Origin: Druceiella hillmani
Taxonomy: Eukaryota > Arthropoda > Insecta > Lepidoptera > Hepialidae
DNA length: 64,000 bases
Direction: 5' to 3'
NCBI GenBank assembly: GCA_039881145.1
Contig: JAYKKI010000074.1
Span: 5,967,001 to 6,031,000 of the forward strand
Shown: positions 12,666-24,904 of the stretch, one piece after another
Layout: every line of letters starts with the position of its first letter
How positions within the stretch are numbered: the stretch's first letter is position 1
Translations under genes and position numbers: made by a program
The notes under the pieces: model-generated
Told to the model about the DNA's origin: nothing
The model's input: the letters and a program-made list of their open reading frames with translations, nothing else
The model's database searches: none

Positions 12666-13179
12666 CCATTATTTCATTAATTTATCCCTCCTTCTTTATA
12701 TCGTTTATTATAAAGCCTCCTTCATATTAAGTTGGAAGTTTTTTATTCTTTTGTTATGATTATCATTATCGAACGGCAATTATTTTTTGTTTCAATAACT
12801 GAAGCGTAACTAATTTGTTTCTCTTTTTTAATGGTTTTGAATTAAAAGATTAATAAAGAAGAGAATTGAAACGATATCCTTATTTGCAGTTTGTTGTTGG
12901 GTTTCGCTAAGACTGTGGGGCGTCAAGTTAATTTTGTTAAACATCGTAGAGTAAATTATATAAGAAAAAAAGTTTGCCCATTGTAACGTATTTAAAATGT
13001 TTGATCAAAGGACATGTACTTCGTTGTTTTGTGTATGTATATCTTAAAATCTACTCGTACTTACATTTATTGTTGTTTAATTAAAAAATTATTTGATATA
13101 CAGAGGTGAATTGAAGTGAATTTGATTGCCCGAAAAAATACAGGAAAAATGGGCAGGAACGTTATAAGAAAGAATTTTG
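12666..13179. other. Spacer, no gene seen
   Basis: A+T-rich sequence between the promoter-like block and a mariner fragment. Confidence 0.5.
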
Positions 13180-13310
13180 TTTTGTCAGAACAAAATGTAC
13201 GCTCACATATTCCTAAAAAGAATGACTAAAATCCCTAATTGTGGATTCGAATTATTACTACATCAGCCTTATTCACCTGATCTGGCATCGTCAATCGACT
13301 CTATCATTAC
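13180..13310 (+). pseudogene. mariner transposase fragment (C-terminal catalytic part)
   Basis: 'FELLLHQPYSPDLASS' at about 13240-13300 matches the mariner block around the third catalytic acidic residue (hxhhPYSPDLAPxD). Upstream, in another frame, 'EQNVRSHI' (about 13188-13211) occupies the place of the D-N-A-R-P-H block, with the catalytic Asp position not conserved. A frameshift separates the two. mariner transposase cuts and pastes DNA at TA dinucleotides using a DD34D triad; only about 40 codons survive here. The downstream frame continues to 13392 but loses resemblance. No inverted terminal repeat was identified, so this is an old fragment. Confidence 0.75.
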
Positions 13311-13995
13311 ATACTTTTTTCATCTTATTTTTACCACTTTCACACAGTCCGCATATTCTGCAGCGCATTGCCATCCGATTTTTCTTTCTTAATTTTTTTA
13401 ATCTCAGCCTAAAACTACATAAACCTATTTTCTTCAATAGTTACTTTATTTAATTATTTTATAACAAGTTTTTAATTTTTTTGTTTCAATACATAATAAT
13501 CGTTATCAAGTTATATTTCATAACGTTTTAACAAATGTAAAACAATGGATTTACAAATACTAACAACGTGTCCATAGTTTATTTCATTAATTTATTGTTT
13601 TTCTTAGAGAACATTTGTTTTATATTGATAAATGAAACGCCGAAGGGTAAATCCATAGCGTGTCGCCTACATGTAAATCCACCTTAGCACCATTTTTCGT
13701 TTTTTTTATGAGTATTAATAACTATATTTAAAAAAATAAGAACATTAACGCTTATGACAAAATTTAGACCTTATCGCCTTGAAAATAACACAATGAATGA
13801 AAATAATGATGTGTAGTATTTGTTCGACTTATGGCGCAGAGACTAAGTGCGTAAGCACAATTAATCGAAAGCAATATTTCAATATCTATCCGCAGTTAAT
13901 GAAGTTACAGTATATTTTTATTACAGTATAATTATTCAAGTAAATAAACTCGACGAAACAACTTTAAAGATACTAAGTAAACTGGTGACCGTTAT
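13311..13995. other. A+T-rich spacer, no gene seen
   Basis: Some of this may be the rest of the decayed mariner copy, but nothing is recognisable. Confidence 0.45.
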
Positions 13996-14049
13996 CACTG
14001 CATTTGCAACTTGTTCAACCGTTTCAGTAAACAAGTTGCAAATGCAGTG
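13996..14049. repeat. Perfect 20-bp hairpin
   Basis: 'cactgcatttgcaacttgtt' (13996-14015) is exactly reverse-complementary to 14030-14049, with a 14-base loop. The pairing continues outward imperfectly ('gtgaccgttat' against 'taatgatcac'). No related copy was noticed elsewhere in the window. Confidence 0.9.
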
Positions 14050-15469
14050 GTAATGATCACGAGTTACATCGTATGTTTTAATTACGTTAAAAGAAACAAA
14101 GTGAAATTCGTATAATTTATACTTTTATTATGCGATTCACCGTGAACAGGCTGTTATTTTTTTCTTTTTTATGATATGAGATTAAATTGAACCCAATCAA
14201 ATTTAGTACTAAAACTTTGCTATAAAAGGGGAAATTTTAAAATATTTCGATAAGATGTAAATGTTAAAAACGCTACGATTATTATTATAATTAACATATT
14301 TCACATTTTAATAATTATCAGCGAACGAATAATTTTATCAAAACATGAATGTTGATTTCCTGTGGCGAATGTGTAATATTTGTTTGCGATAAGACAAATA
14401 TATACAATTATCATTATAGTTTATTGCAAAACCTATAATTGAAAAATAAAACCAAGCCGAAAAATATATGCTCAGAACTCAAACGCCAAAAAAGTAATAC
14501 TTAATTTGCTTAATATTGAAATTGAAGAAAAATTAATCTGCCCTCCGCTAATTTTTAAACTTAGAATCGCTAAAAAATGATCACTAAGAATTTGTGGACA
14601 CCTTTAAATGCTGTTGAGATTCAGGTCGATGTAACCACTAAGACTATATGACAAAAAAAACATACACTAAAAAAATTACACTATTTTGTCAACATCGCTG
14701 CTGTCTCACCAAACTGGGCTTTGTAAGCTGTGAATTACAGGTCGATTGCAAATACTTGACTTTTACGTAACGCGTACAAAATATAACACATTTATGTTAT
14801 AAAACTTCGCATTAACTTTAAGCAATAAAGCAAAAAAAAATTAAAAAGTAAATTGTGTCTTTAATAAAAATTTTCTCCCGATTTGTGTCTTTAATAAAAC
14901 TCGCTTTCCTTTAAATGGGCAAAAAACATTTCAAATGTTTATTTTTTAAATCGTATACAACAGTATGTTTTCCCGTATTTAGTTTTCGCTTTGTATCTTG
15001 ATACGAAAGCTGACTCTTTAAAACCAACCATATTTTTTTTCAATACATGGTGATAAGGATCCCATATATTAAACAAAGTGGTGGCGAATGCCACATACGT
15101 TAGAAGTGAAATTTCTTTATAATTTATTGTCCTAAATGTGAAAAAGGAAAATCTTGAGGTAACCGGGTAATAAAAAACCCTAACCCTGTCAAACCCGAGT
15201 GGAATTCGCAATACTATTATTTCATGCTCGTTTAAGGATTTATAATAATTTAATGATACATATATCTTTACAAGTGCATATGTCAGAAGAATATATAATT
15301 CTACAAAGAATTAGAAATAATTGATTTATGGTTTTTTTTCCTTTTACACATCTTTTAAGACCTCCCATTATGCCGACTTTAAATATTATAGATCTGTCGG
15401 AAGTTCTCTACAGGTTTTGCTGATTAGTCAAGATTAGTCAATACAGATAAATAAAAAATAATATTTAAG
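14050..15469. other. Spacer, no gene seen
   Basis: 'gtgtctttaataaaa' occurs twice, at about 14852 and 14884. A 90-codon minus-strand frame (15211-14939) matches no family I know and lacks any visible gene context; I treat it as chance. Confidence 0.4.
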
Positions 15470-15640
15470 GGGCTATACCTTTTTTATTTTGTGAACCAAA
15501 AGAGTTCACATTTTTACAGCAAGACTATTAAAGGGCTCAGTACACGATATTAATTTCAGCTTACGTTTTTGAGAGAAAGGACTTTGATAGACACACGAAC
15601 AGACAAACATGTGATCCTATAAGGGATTTGTTTACTTATT
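15470..15640 (+). repeat. Interspersed repeat, 'gggctcag..gatcctataagg' family
   Basis: The order 'aagggctcagtacacgatat', 'taatttcagctta', 'acagacaaacatg' and 'gatcctataaggg' parallels the segments at 39775-39995 and (inverted) 42965-43215. I recognise this as a common lepidopteran interspersed sequence. Whether it is a LINE tail or a SINE is not resolved. Confidence 0.6.
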
Positions 15641-15758
15641 TTAAGAGACAAAATCCTAACAAGACAATTTGATTTACAGAAAACTATTATAATTTTAGAG
15701 TGGCAAGGTAACGCATTGAAACTAATGATTTTTTGACATTGATTGTTTTAATGTTATC

Positions 15759-15764
<6 letters not shown>

Positions 15765-15831
<67 letters not shown>

Positions 15832-15845
15832 ATATTTATATATAT
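15765..15845. repeat. (TA)n-(GT)n microsatellite
   Basis: A (TA) run of about 46 bases is followed by ten GT units and a second imperfect TA stretch. It creates a spurious Tyr-Ile and Cys-Val coding frame. Confidence 0.95.
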
Positions 15846-16189
15846 CGCTATTTCCTGTACAGATGTGTTTCACTTTTCGTTACATTTTTATTTCCCAACA
15901 TATGAAAAAATAGTTCACTTCAATAACAAATTATGCTCTTCTGCTTCTTGTTTTTATGATATCTGTTAAGTGTTATTTATTTATTAAAACATTTAAATTA
16001 ACGATAATATTATTATAACCACTTACATACGTTCCAGTACCACATACTTGTCTTAGTACCGTATTCCATTGTTTTACATTTACATATCTACTCAAAATCT
16101 CACAACGTATATCGAAATGAATATATTTCCAAACCCAGCAGTGCGATACCCTTCATATAACAGAATATTACACAAGGTAGGAGTAGTTA
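15846..16189. other. A+T-rich spacer, no gene seen
   Basis: No feature seen. Confidence 0.5.
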
Positions 16190-16460
16190 GTATGTCCGAG
16201 TAAGGGGTAGGTGCGGGGGGCGCAGGTGGCGTTCACACAATGCGCCCAAATGACGCGCCGGCCGACGCAAATGAAGAATATTGTCGGCCGATCGGGCTAG
16301 GGCGGGCGGGCTATGGCGGACGGCTGCTTCAATGCGCCGCGTAATGATGCTGAGCGGCGCCAACTCGTCTCGTTTGTTAAGGTTACATTCTGGCAGCGCT
16401 GATTGACTCGACTGCGGCGATCAGTCGGATTTGACTGTCTATTTGTTGATTATTTGATTG
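16190..16460. promoter_or_regulatory. Regulatory-like block near 16.3 kb
   Basis: A sharp G+C and CpG island: 'gtgcggggggcgcagg', 'gacgcgccggccgacgc', 'gatcgggctagggcgggcgg', 'caatgcgccgcgtaatgatg'. No open frame of length. It could be a CpG-rich enhancer core or a promoter; no splice donor of good quality was noticed nearby. Confidence 0.4.
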
Positions 16461-18349
16461 TTGGTTTCGTCCGTTAGGAAATGTAAATAAACACATAAGC
16501 ACGGTAGTTTCCGAATAACTTTGCCTATAAATTAATATACCTATCGCCCTATTTAAACGTTCCCTGTGAAATAAATACCACTTAAGTTCTTACATAACTA
16601 AAGTACCTGCTCAGTGGCGATTACATTGCCCAACTCAATTTAAATTTACAATTAGTTTATTTAGAAAATTGTTATTCAAGTAACTAGTTTTGTAATACTT
16701 TTTACGTTATTTAATTTTCATTCTGAGAGCTAATCCCATCCAATGAGATATGAGGAATTATATGACTCATATAATTCCCAAATTAAAGTTTAGAATTAGA
16801 ATTTTTAGAACTGGTTTATGGTATTTATTATCCTAATGTACAATGCTACTTGATGAGGTCGCATTTATTAAAACATTTTTCTTTAACTGATTTATTTCGT
16901 TACAATTTGAAATTCAAAATGTAATAATTAACAGATTGTACTGTCCACAAACTTATGATGTGTTTATATTTAAACATAAAAGTAGACAATTTACATTCAA
17001 AATTAAAACCTATATAATATAATCAAGGGTGTAATTAAGAACCTACGAAGACGAGTAGTAAGTAATTGTAATAAATATGTAAAAATTATCCAATTTAATC
17101 TATTCAAAATAATTAAATAAACGTTACACATATTTAATCTTTAATATATGAGAAGTAGTAATTATGAGATCTCGAATTAAACCCATAAGATTACCAATTA
17201 AAATGTGTAAATTCGAATTGTCATATTGAGTAATGAAGCAGATGCTTTCGGGATAATCTTTATCTCTACCGATTTACTATGAAAACCCACCAAAACGACC
17301 ATCAAAAAAACGAAGTCAAAACTAAAAAAAAAAACGATTTTGCCTTTATTTGAAATTAGAGAGGTTTAAAAAAAATAGAAAACTAACGAAAATATACCTA
17401 AATTTTATAAAATTGCATTTCCAAATACGAAATACATTTAAAAACAATTCAAGATCTTCATATTCAGTCATAGTAACTAAAATATCAGAGAAAGGAAAAA
17501 GGGAAAAGTAAAAGAATCATTGCACAGTATTTGTGGATTCCGTTAACTAAATGAAATGGAAAGAAATGGAAAAAGGTGACCTATCTCTCACTCACCGTTT
17601 CATAATTCCAGAGACAGAAATTTTTTTAAGAATTTACTCCGTATTTCATAAAATTTGTGACTAATTTTTTAGCACATAATAATATATTTTTTAAATGTGT
17701 GTTAAAACAAGTCCTTTGAATTAATGGACATTTTGCGAACACTGGTAACACAAAAAAATATGATAGGGGACACAGACTAGTAATCAAAGGGCCGGTTAAT
17801 TCGTTAATTGAAATTTTCAGTACTTTTGGAAGTATATTTTTAAATTTACACCTCAGCGACTGTTGTCCGGCTTTGCTAACTCTCATCGTGTGTCATTTGC
17901 ACAAGAGAATACGTTTCCACTTCATCGATGAAATATATTTTATCTACCCTTATTAAGAAGTTAGTAAGAACGCTAAACTTAACTTGAGACTGCTTTTTGC
18001 ACTAAAGGGTAAACTTACAAAAGACCATGTATTCAAATATGGCAGATGGTATCATATTCTTAATAATCGTATTAAAATAAAAACGGCTAAATCAATGCTT
18101 AGCCTTTATTTTTATTTAATGAACTTTGTCCTATATTATGCCATAATTCATTCATTATAGCAGTGAAAATTATATGAAAATGAAACGTGTACTTCTTAGG
18201 ACTATCAAAGCCAGAAATAAAACAAGATACAAGCTTTTTCTCTATTTAGTATAAGTTTAGATATTTAATAGACGTTAACGAACTAATACACTTCATAAAG
18301 CTATTAACATTTTAAAAATAGACTTTACGATTTTAACAACCTCTGCACA
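16461..18349. other. A+T-rich spacer, no gene seen
   Basis: Contains a small perfect hairpin at 16754-16778 ('ggaattatatga', one-base loop). The 86-codon minus-strand frame at 17886-17626 has no recognisable motif. Confidence 0.5.
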
Positions 18350-18625
18350 CCTCGACAAGCTCGTTGATTGCTTCTAGCCTATCGACTTCGAATGCAATAA
18401 CAAATCCACGAATGCAAGTAATAAATAATAATTAAGCGTGTCTCTCACAGCTAAAATTGTAACAAATTAAGATTGAGTAATTAGTCGTGCAGAAGGATTA
18501 TGCAGTCCGAGCCGACTGACAAATGATTACAAAGGTGCTAATGCGGCGGGCGGCAGGGCGGTCGGGGCCCTCTAATTGCCACCATTGCAGATATGAAAGG
18601 ACCTTCACTCCCGCGGCGTGAGGTG
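18350..18625. promoter_or_regulatory. Regulatory-like block near 18.5 kb
   Basis: TAAT/ATTA words ('aataataattaagcgtg', 'gagtaattagtcgtgc') grade into a CpG-rich core at 18540-18620 ('gctaatgcggcgggcggcag', 'gtcggggccctctaattgcc', 'cactcccgcggcgtg'). A typical composition for a homeodomain-responsive conserved element; conservation is untested. Confidence 0.4.
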
Positions 18626-21483
18626 ATCTATTCATTCCTTTTCAGATTTCTTATACATTTATATCTGTGAATTTATTTGAAAATATAATGTTTAAGGACA
18701 TAATTCGTGTAATGTCAGAAGCGCAACTTACGGTAACACATTATATTTGTGCACGACTATAACTGTATTTATTATATTAATTTGACTAATATGTTGCTAG
18801 TCCAGACTTGTTCTTATAAAAAATATTTTAAAATATAAATATCAAAAATAAATAAAAATATATATGCGCCATCTTTATCAATGTCTTACCGTTATAGAAA
18901 TAGGTAAGGACAATATATCAGCGCAAGAATTTGGCAAAACAGATTAAAAAAAATTACAAGGTCTTTTTGAAGATCTTCTGTACTGCCTATTTTTCTATTA
19001 AGTTAATAATGCTTTTAGTTCCGAACGAGTAACAATCAGATGGCACAAAGTCGGGCGAATAAGACCTATTTACTAGCAGAATAAAGCCCGACTCCTGTAA
19101 TTTTGAGTACATTTGGTGATACGTGATCTAGCATTATAGCAGAGAAAATAAACTGGATCTAGTGCACGACTTAGTTTTTAGTTAGTCGATATAATTGCTG
19201 ACAATAAATCTTTACATTCATGGGAAATCATTCCGGAATCATCACTATGAATAACGGTCCTTCATATTGCGTCGGTAGTACTTACGTTACGTTTATACTT
19301 AGTTCAGGTTTGGGTACGTGCATGATTAATATGTGTAATCCACTTCTCATCACTAGTTACTTATTACTTCAGTCTATCAAACTTATATTTGAATATGAAT
19401 CATTATTGATAAACAAGTTACTCATAAAAGAAAAGGGCCCAAAATATATTTTCTTCAATGTAATGCACTGGAGGTGTAAAACTATTAATTATTAGCGTAA
19501 TTGGGCTTAATTATAACTCACAATAAAATAGTTTTCGAAAACCTTCCTATACAGTACCGAACTCGTGATTGAAATCTTGTTGCCTAACCCAATAATTGTT
19601 CAACTTGATAGTTTCAAAGAAATTTTTTAAAAAATAACTCCTAAAATATCACACTTTCAAGAAATTTTATTAATTAATTATTGCGTGATGTTTCCAATAG
19701 CTAAGACATTAGTATAAATTTACACTATGGCAATCATGATACATAACATCATCTAAGATGTTTTTGATTCAGTTAGAGTGATGTTCCTCTATTTTGTGTC
19801 GAGTTTCATATTTATTTATATTAGAATGTAATAGTAACAAAGTTTGCTTTATTACCGCCTACTGTAATACCATAGAATATTTTTAAAAACCGCCTAAAAG
19901 TACAAAAGCTTTGAATAATGGTGCACATTTGAAAGGACATCTGAAGTAAGTAAATAAATGCCACATGCTTACATAAACTCAATCAGTTTACTTTTTCCAA
20001 GTAATGAAAATTTCATATTTGAAACTACAAATAGTCCAATCAATAAGGGCACAAAATGGTCATTTCGGCTGAATAAATTAAAAGTTTTGAAACACTTGTT
20101 TATAGATAGTGGTGATTATGCTGAAAGTTCCGTGAAATCCGAAGTGAGATTCTGCCGCCATTTTTAAAAATTTTTCCCTGTATTTCCTAAAAACTATTGA
20201 TCATAGACGAAATGTAGTTAGAACGATTGAAACGCTACGAAATGTTGTATGAAAAATGTTGCATTAACTGTTACCGTATTTTTCGCACTTTTTGGATAGT
20301 CGAGTATGAATATAATGTGTTCAAACATGATTTTCTCGTACACGTCTGAATGTTGAACTACAAGTTATTTAAGGCGACCATTGCAATTCAGTCTCAAATC
20401 CATAATTTTAAAGACAGAAATGGGGAATAAGGGAGAATATGGAAATATAATATGTCACCAATTTTTAAACAAAATCTGATTAATTTAATTACAGGTTAAA
20501 GTAATTTAATGGAACATTCCCTTTACTTAGTTCTTTGTTTTTTTCCTAAGGATATTTATAAAGCCGGTTCATTAAAAGTTACCGCAGGTGATCCTAGCTC
20601 CACATCATTATCAGAGGTCTTAGGGGAAGATTGGAAAATCGTTTTCTTCATCTTTGTCATCTTCCATATCTAAACCTTTCTTCCATATCTAACTCTTTTA
20701 CTTTGTTGATTTGACAAATGCAATGACACCTATCCACATAATAGGGCACGTAATTTATCCCTTATTGGTAATTCGTTACATGGGCATTTTTCAATTTTTA
20801 CTTTAATATTTTTCTATTAATGTATGCTACTGCTCAATATGCGTTTGATACATGTGTCTGAATTTAATTGACGAAATTCAAGAATAGTAACAAAAAAGAA
20901 GGTTAGTAATATAAAACAACGTATCAAATAGAAACCAAAGTTCTTTACGCTTGAACAAGAGCTCCAGTTCGTGATCTGAATCGATTCAAATCTCCAAAGT
21001 AATAAATATCTAAATCATCTTGTCAATAATTCTAGAAATGCATAAAGAAATTGCAGAAGGCGACTTAGAATGAAGTTCTCGATAGATGGGGTCCCCAAGA
21101 ATATTGCGGCTCCAAACAAACTCGGGCATGCAACAAGTGTTTCCGCCAATTCCTGACCCTTGTGGACGTCATTTTTATTATTCGTTGTATTTCAAGAAGT
21201 CCACCGCTACCTTCATGGTTCATACTAACATATCGCTGCAGCTTAAATACGTGAAATATCTGATTAAGTTTTAATTCCATATGAATATGAACCTGATATT
21301 GATACCCATCATCTCGCGGGTAATAAAAATAAATAACTTAGAAAATGCTGACATTTTTTTTGTAAATTTTTTATCTTCTATTAATATACGTAATCGAAGG
21401 AAAACGCTCGGACCTACATAATTATATTTTCCTTTTTTTGTACGCCGTTATTATTTGACGTTCAAATAAAAATATACATATAC
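18626..21483. other. Spacer, no gene seen
   Basis: Short frames at 19220-19495 and 19958-20167, and on both strands at 21065-21280, carry no recognisable domain. No RNA gene and no transposon protein found. Confidence 0.45.
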
Positions 21484-21530
21484 GAGGCTGCGAAACACAA
21501 ATGCTCGAAGCATTTGTGTTTCGCAGCCTC
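21484..21530. repeat. Perfect 22-bp hairpin, 3-base loop
   Basis: 21484-21505 ('gaggctgcgaaacac' then 'aaatgct') pairs exactly with 21509-21530 around the loop 'cga'. The G+C content of the stem contrasts with its A+T-rich surroundings. Confidence 0.95.
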
Positions 21531-22694
21531 ACTCTGTTAACTTCGCTAACTAGCAAGATTTTAGTATTATTTCTTAATAGAAATTATTGTACAATTGTAT
21601 TTAACGTAGAAGGTACCTATCGGAAATAAGTTAAATGCCAATTATTTTAAAAACTATTATTTTAAAATCATACAATAAATGTTAAACACGAACTTTGTTT
21701 AAAAAAATTTGAAGATATAAACAATTCGAATAAATGATTTAATATGTATTTACGAAACCTTTTTGGTGGACCTTATTAAACTGTGACAGTGTAATAAACC
21801 CCCTTTAACTAAATTCAACATTTTTACAAAAAAGAAGGCAGTACAACCCTTAAGTTTTATATAGAAACTAAATGGAGATCAACATTTAATATAAAATAAA
21901 TTAAAATTCTATACCTTTTTTAAACAAGATAATGCGGTAATATTATTTTCTTGGGTCACATATTTATAAGATCATTATGCTTCAAGTTCATATTTCCTCA
22001 ATCCTTCTAATAATTCCTTAAACACTTTGCGCATATAATGAAATCTAATTTCAAATTCACTGGGCCGTTTTAGCCCTAAGTCATTATTGTATTCAATAAT
22101 AATTTTGCAGTATGATAAAATATTGTTTGCCTAATAAAAAAAGTTGAGAATAAATAAAAAAAACGTTATAGTAAGTAAAATCTATGGTTGTTTATCAATT
22201 GTAATTATGAAATTCTCCTGTAGATTCTGAAGATGAACGTAGTACCACTAACGAGATGGTAGCACCATCTTGCTACTGATAAGTATATAGTCCCATTTGA
22301 TTATACATAAGCACGTACTGTTAAACAAAATCATTTATTTTAAATATACTTTCTGTCTCCAGGGCCTTATTTCATGCCAGGTCTTATTTGTCGCAAATAC
22401 CTTGTTATCTTCCAAAATACACAAAAACAACTTTCTAACAGGCCTTTTACATTGTAAATATGAATTTAAGATATATTCCATCTGCAGCTATAGGACCAAA
22501 TGATAGAACTGGTAATATTTTAAATCCTCGTCAAAAACCTGATTTAAATGTTATATTGTGATTAAAATCATTACCATCAATCATACAAATATCATTGACT
22601 ATTATAAATACTGTAGTAACTATAAATCGTGCATACTAAAGTTACTTTGATTTATCAAAGTGAGTTTAAAATTCCAACTATGTTTCCCTTGTGC
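21531..22694. other. A+T-rich spacer, no gene seen
   Basis: The frame at 22297-22503 has no recognisable motif. An imperfect small hairpin lies near 22250 ('gagatggtagcaccatcttg'). Confidence 0.45.
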
Positions 22695-22960
22695 TTAATA
22701 CCGATTAAAAAAAAACTCGTGCACCAAGGAGGGCAATTCAAAAAGCTGCCCCTTTTATATACCGGACTCAATCCGGAAACGGCCACAGATCAACAAATGA
22801 GGGTCGAGAACAATCTGGCACTAACGTCCACTTCTAATTATTATCGAGAGACGTGAAATATACGTTCACAGAGAACCGTGCTTAGTCCCGTGGCGGGAAC
22901 GCGCCCGAGACGGGAAGTGTTGTCATCCTTTAGGCTACAGGCATACTACGCGGCTTCTAA
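22695..22960. promoter_or_regulatory. Regulatory-like block near 22.8 kb
   Basis: Mixed-composition sequence with CpG clusters ('ggaaacggccacagatc', 'cgtggcgggaacgcgcccg', 'tactacgcggcttc'). A 75-codon plus-strand frame (22629-22856) overlaps it but has no known motif and is probably chance. Confidence 0.3.
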
Positions 22961-23464
22961 TGATAAATTGTTTGGTATCTTCATCTTAAACAATTTAAAA
23001 TCTTAGTAGGGTCGCAAAGAAAACGGGTATACTTGTTTTAACAAGATCAATGATGCTGTGAAATTTCATCGCCTGTAATGGTCAGTGAAAATTCAAAAAG
23101 CCTCCTGAGAACAGCTTTTGCATGTAATCCCTAATTTTTTGGCACGATGTCCATTCTTGTTAAAATCATCGGACAACATATTATTAATTATATTAATTAA
23201 GTAAAAAAATCGTCGAGTATTTTAAATAATGTCAGTCGAAGTATAAACTTAAGATTTATTTAATTTTTGTCGAATCTGCATTTAAGAAGAATATTTGTAT
23301 TTGATTGTTACACTTATTTTACATCTTATTTAAACAATTTGTGTTATATTCGGTTGTATTACTTTTATATTCATTGATTTTATTAGAATTTTATTAGAAT
23401 TGATGTTATTAGAATTTCTCAGTGAAACAAGGAAATGTAATAATTTCGCAATATCTATCTGTTC
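22961..23464. other. A+T-rich spacer, no gene seen
   Basis: 'tattagaatt' is repeated three times near 23383-23416; otherwise featureless. Could include decayed N-terminal sequence of the mariner-type copy downstream. Confidence 0.4.
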
Positions 23465-23517
23465 GTCCGTCTATTACAGATTAACAGTCTTAGACAGTTA
23501 ATCTGTAATAGACGGAC
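23465..23517. repeat. Perfect 21-bp hairpin
   Basis: 'gtccgtctattacagattaa' plus c (23465-23485) pairs exactly with 23497-23517 around the 11-base loop 'agtcttagaca'. Confidence 0.95.
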
Positions 23518-23644
23518 ACACACGGTACAGTCTTAGACCTATATAAATGAAAATTTCCCCACACATGTAAAAATAGGGGGTGAATTTTTCACAATTTCTG
23601 TTGAAAGGAATATAATATAGGTGCTTAGGTAATTTAAAATGAAA

Positions 23645-24061
23645 CAATAAACATTGAAGATCCACAATTCTTAGGCACAATTTTATGGTCCAACGGAACA
23701 ACATGCAGAAGATACTGGTACTCAAATCTGCACAAATTGCATTGTTGAAATGTAGAGAATCTGCATCTTATTCACAAAGATAAGTCTCAGTACCAATTTA
23801 AAATCTGTGTATTAGTATAATAAACGGCCAAGTTATTGGACCATTTAAATTGCCGGAGACCTTGAATGGTGAAACTTACTTTGATTCTCTTCAAAACCAT
23901 CAACTGGATTTACTATAAAACGTGCCGCTAAACATTTTACGTCAAATATGTAGGGTATTTGACCCAAAATGTTCTGTTAAACTATTACAAATATTAATTT
24001 GGCAGGGCAAACATCGTTTGGACCTCCTCCTTTTCCAGATTTAAATCCCCTGGACTCCTGA
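23645..24061 (+). pseudogene. Tc1/mariner-superfamily transposase remnant
   Basis: Translated pieces follow the order of an insect mariner-like transposase. First 'EDPQFLGTILWSNG' and 'RRYWYSNLHKLHC' (23658-23735), where the first catalytic block and the YWS-x-NPH block belong. Then 'NGQVIGPFKLPETLNGETYF' from 23823, the hIGPahL-x-x-LNG block. Then 'NVPLNIL'. Finally 'GPPPFPDLNPLDS' ending in a TGA at 24059-24061, the PDLNPLD block of the last catalytic residue. At least two stops and frameshifts separate them. The PDLNPLD ending and LNG block differ from the PYSPDLA type at 13180, so this is a different lineage. It is non-functional. The hairpin at 24140-24196 lies 79 bases downstream and is not obviously its terminal repeat. 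Confidence 0.8.
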
Positions 24062-24139
24062 AATGAGGATTCGCTAAATATTGAGGATACGCTAAATAAA
24101 TATACCTTCAATATTTACGACAAAACCAATACAACACAA

Positions 24140-24196
24140 TTTACTGTTACATTTTATAAGTAAAATTATGTTTTACTTATAAAATGTAACAGTAAA
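24140..24196. repeat. Perfect 26-bp hairpin, 5-base loop
   Basis: 24140-24165 ('tttactgttacattttataa' then 'gtaaaa') is exactly reverse-complementary to 24171-24196, with loop 'ttatg'. Confidence 0.95.
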
Positions 24197-24438
24197 ATAT
24201 TTTTTTCAAAAATTCGATAAACATTAAAAAAAAACGAGTGTGCTTTAGACCACACGACTGAAGTAAAACTTCAAATTCACAAAATATGAACTTTAAAATG
24301 AATTTACAATTTTATTCACTTTAAATATAGAATATTTAATGTATTGAACAAAATAATAATTTATGAAATTGTTCAAGAACGAAATGAAATTACAAAATAA
24401 TCAAAAAATCACCATTCGCGTAACGCTAGCAAAGTTGC

Positions 24439-24441
24439 ATA

Positions 24442-24514
<73 letters not shown>
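24439..24514. repeat. (AT)n microsatellite, interrupted
   Basis: About 76 bases of AT dinucleotides with isolated 'ac' interruptions. Gives spurious Ile-Tyr frames on both strands. Confidence 0.95.
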
Positions 24515-24516
<2 letters not shown>

Positions 24517-24800
24517 CATGCGCTGGCTATGAGAGGAAGAGAGAAAGAAAATGTGCGCGCGCACTGCTCTCTCTTGCTCATACAGTGTGATTGCTTGCAC
24601 TGCGTCTTAGATATATGAAACATAACTAGCTATGAGACGAAACGTAACTCTCTCTTTTTGTCTTCACTAACTTATATCTCCCTCTCAACTTCCGTTCGCC
24701 CGATCACACTTTTCGTAACGCTCTCGTCATGCATTCACCAGCTTACTCCCCAAGTCAAGCGTGCGTAAAGAAGTTTTACTTAAAAAATGCACCGCTTTAA
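24515..24800. other. Purine/pyrimidine-biased stretch
   Basis: A purine run ('gagaggaagagagaaagaaa') leads into 'tgtgcgcgcgcactg', followed by pyrimidine-rich sequence ('aactctctctttttgtcttc', 'tatatctccctctcaac'). The look is of an interspersed repeat, but I cannot assign a family. Confidence 0.4.
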
Positions 24801-24904
24801 ATTCCGCATGTAACCACATGCAATCTGATTTGTATCCATCTGTTCATATCTAAGGGAAATACTCTACTTCGGTTTCGGAATGAAATTTTTTTATTTGTCA
24901 TTTT

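Noticed and set aside
14939..15211. 90-codon minus-strand frame starting MRIPLGFDRVRV
   Set aside because: No recognisable family, no splice or promoter context, and this length is expected by chance across the window.
15733..15969. 78-codon frame rich in Tyr-Ile then Cys-Val
   Set aside because: It is the translation of the (TA)n-(GT)n microsatellite.
23498..23725. 75-codon minus-strand frame
   Set aside because: It overlaps the hairpin and the plus-strand mariner-type remnant, and its own sequence shows no motif.
24363..24600. Frames on both strands rich in Ile-Tyr
   Set aside because: They translate the (AT)n microsatellite and its flank.
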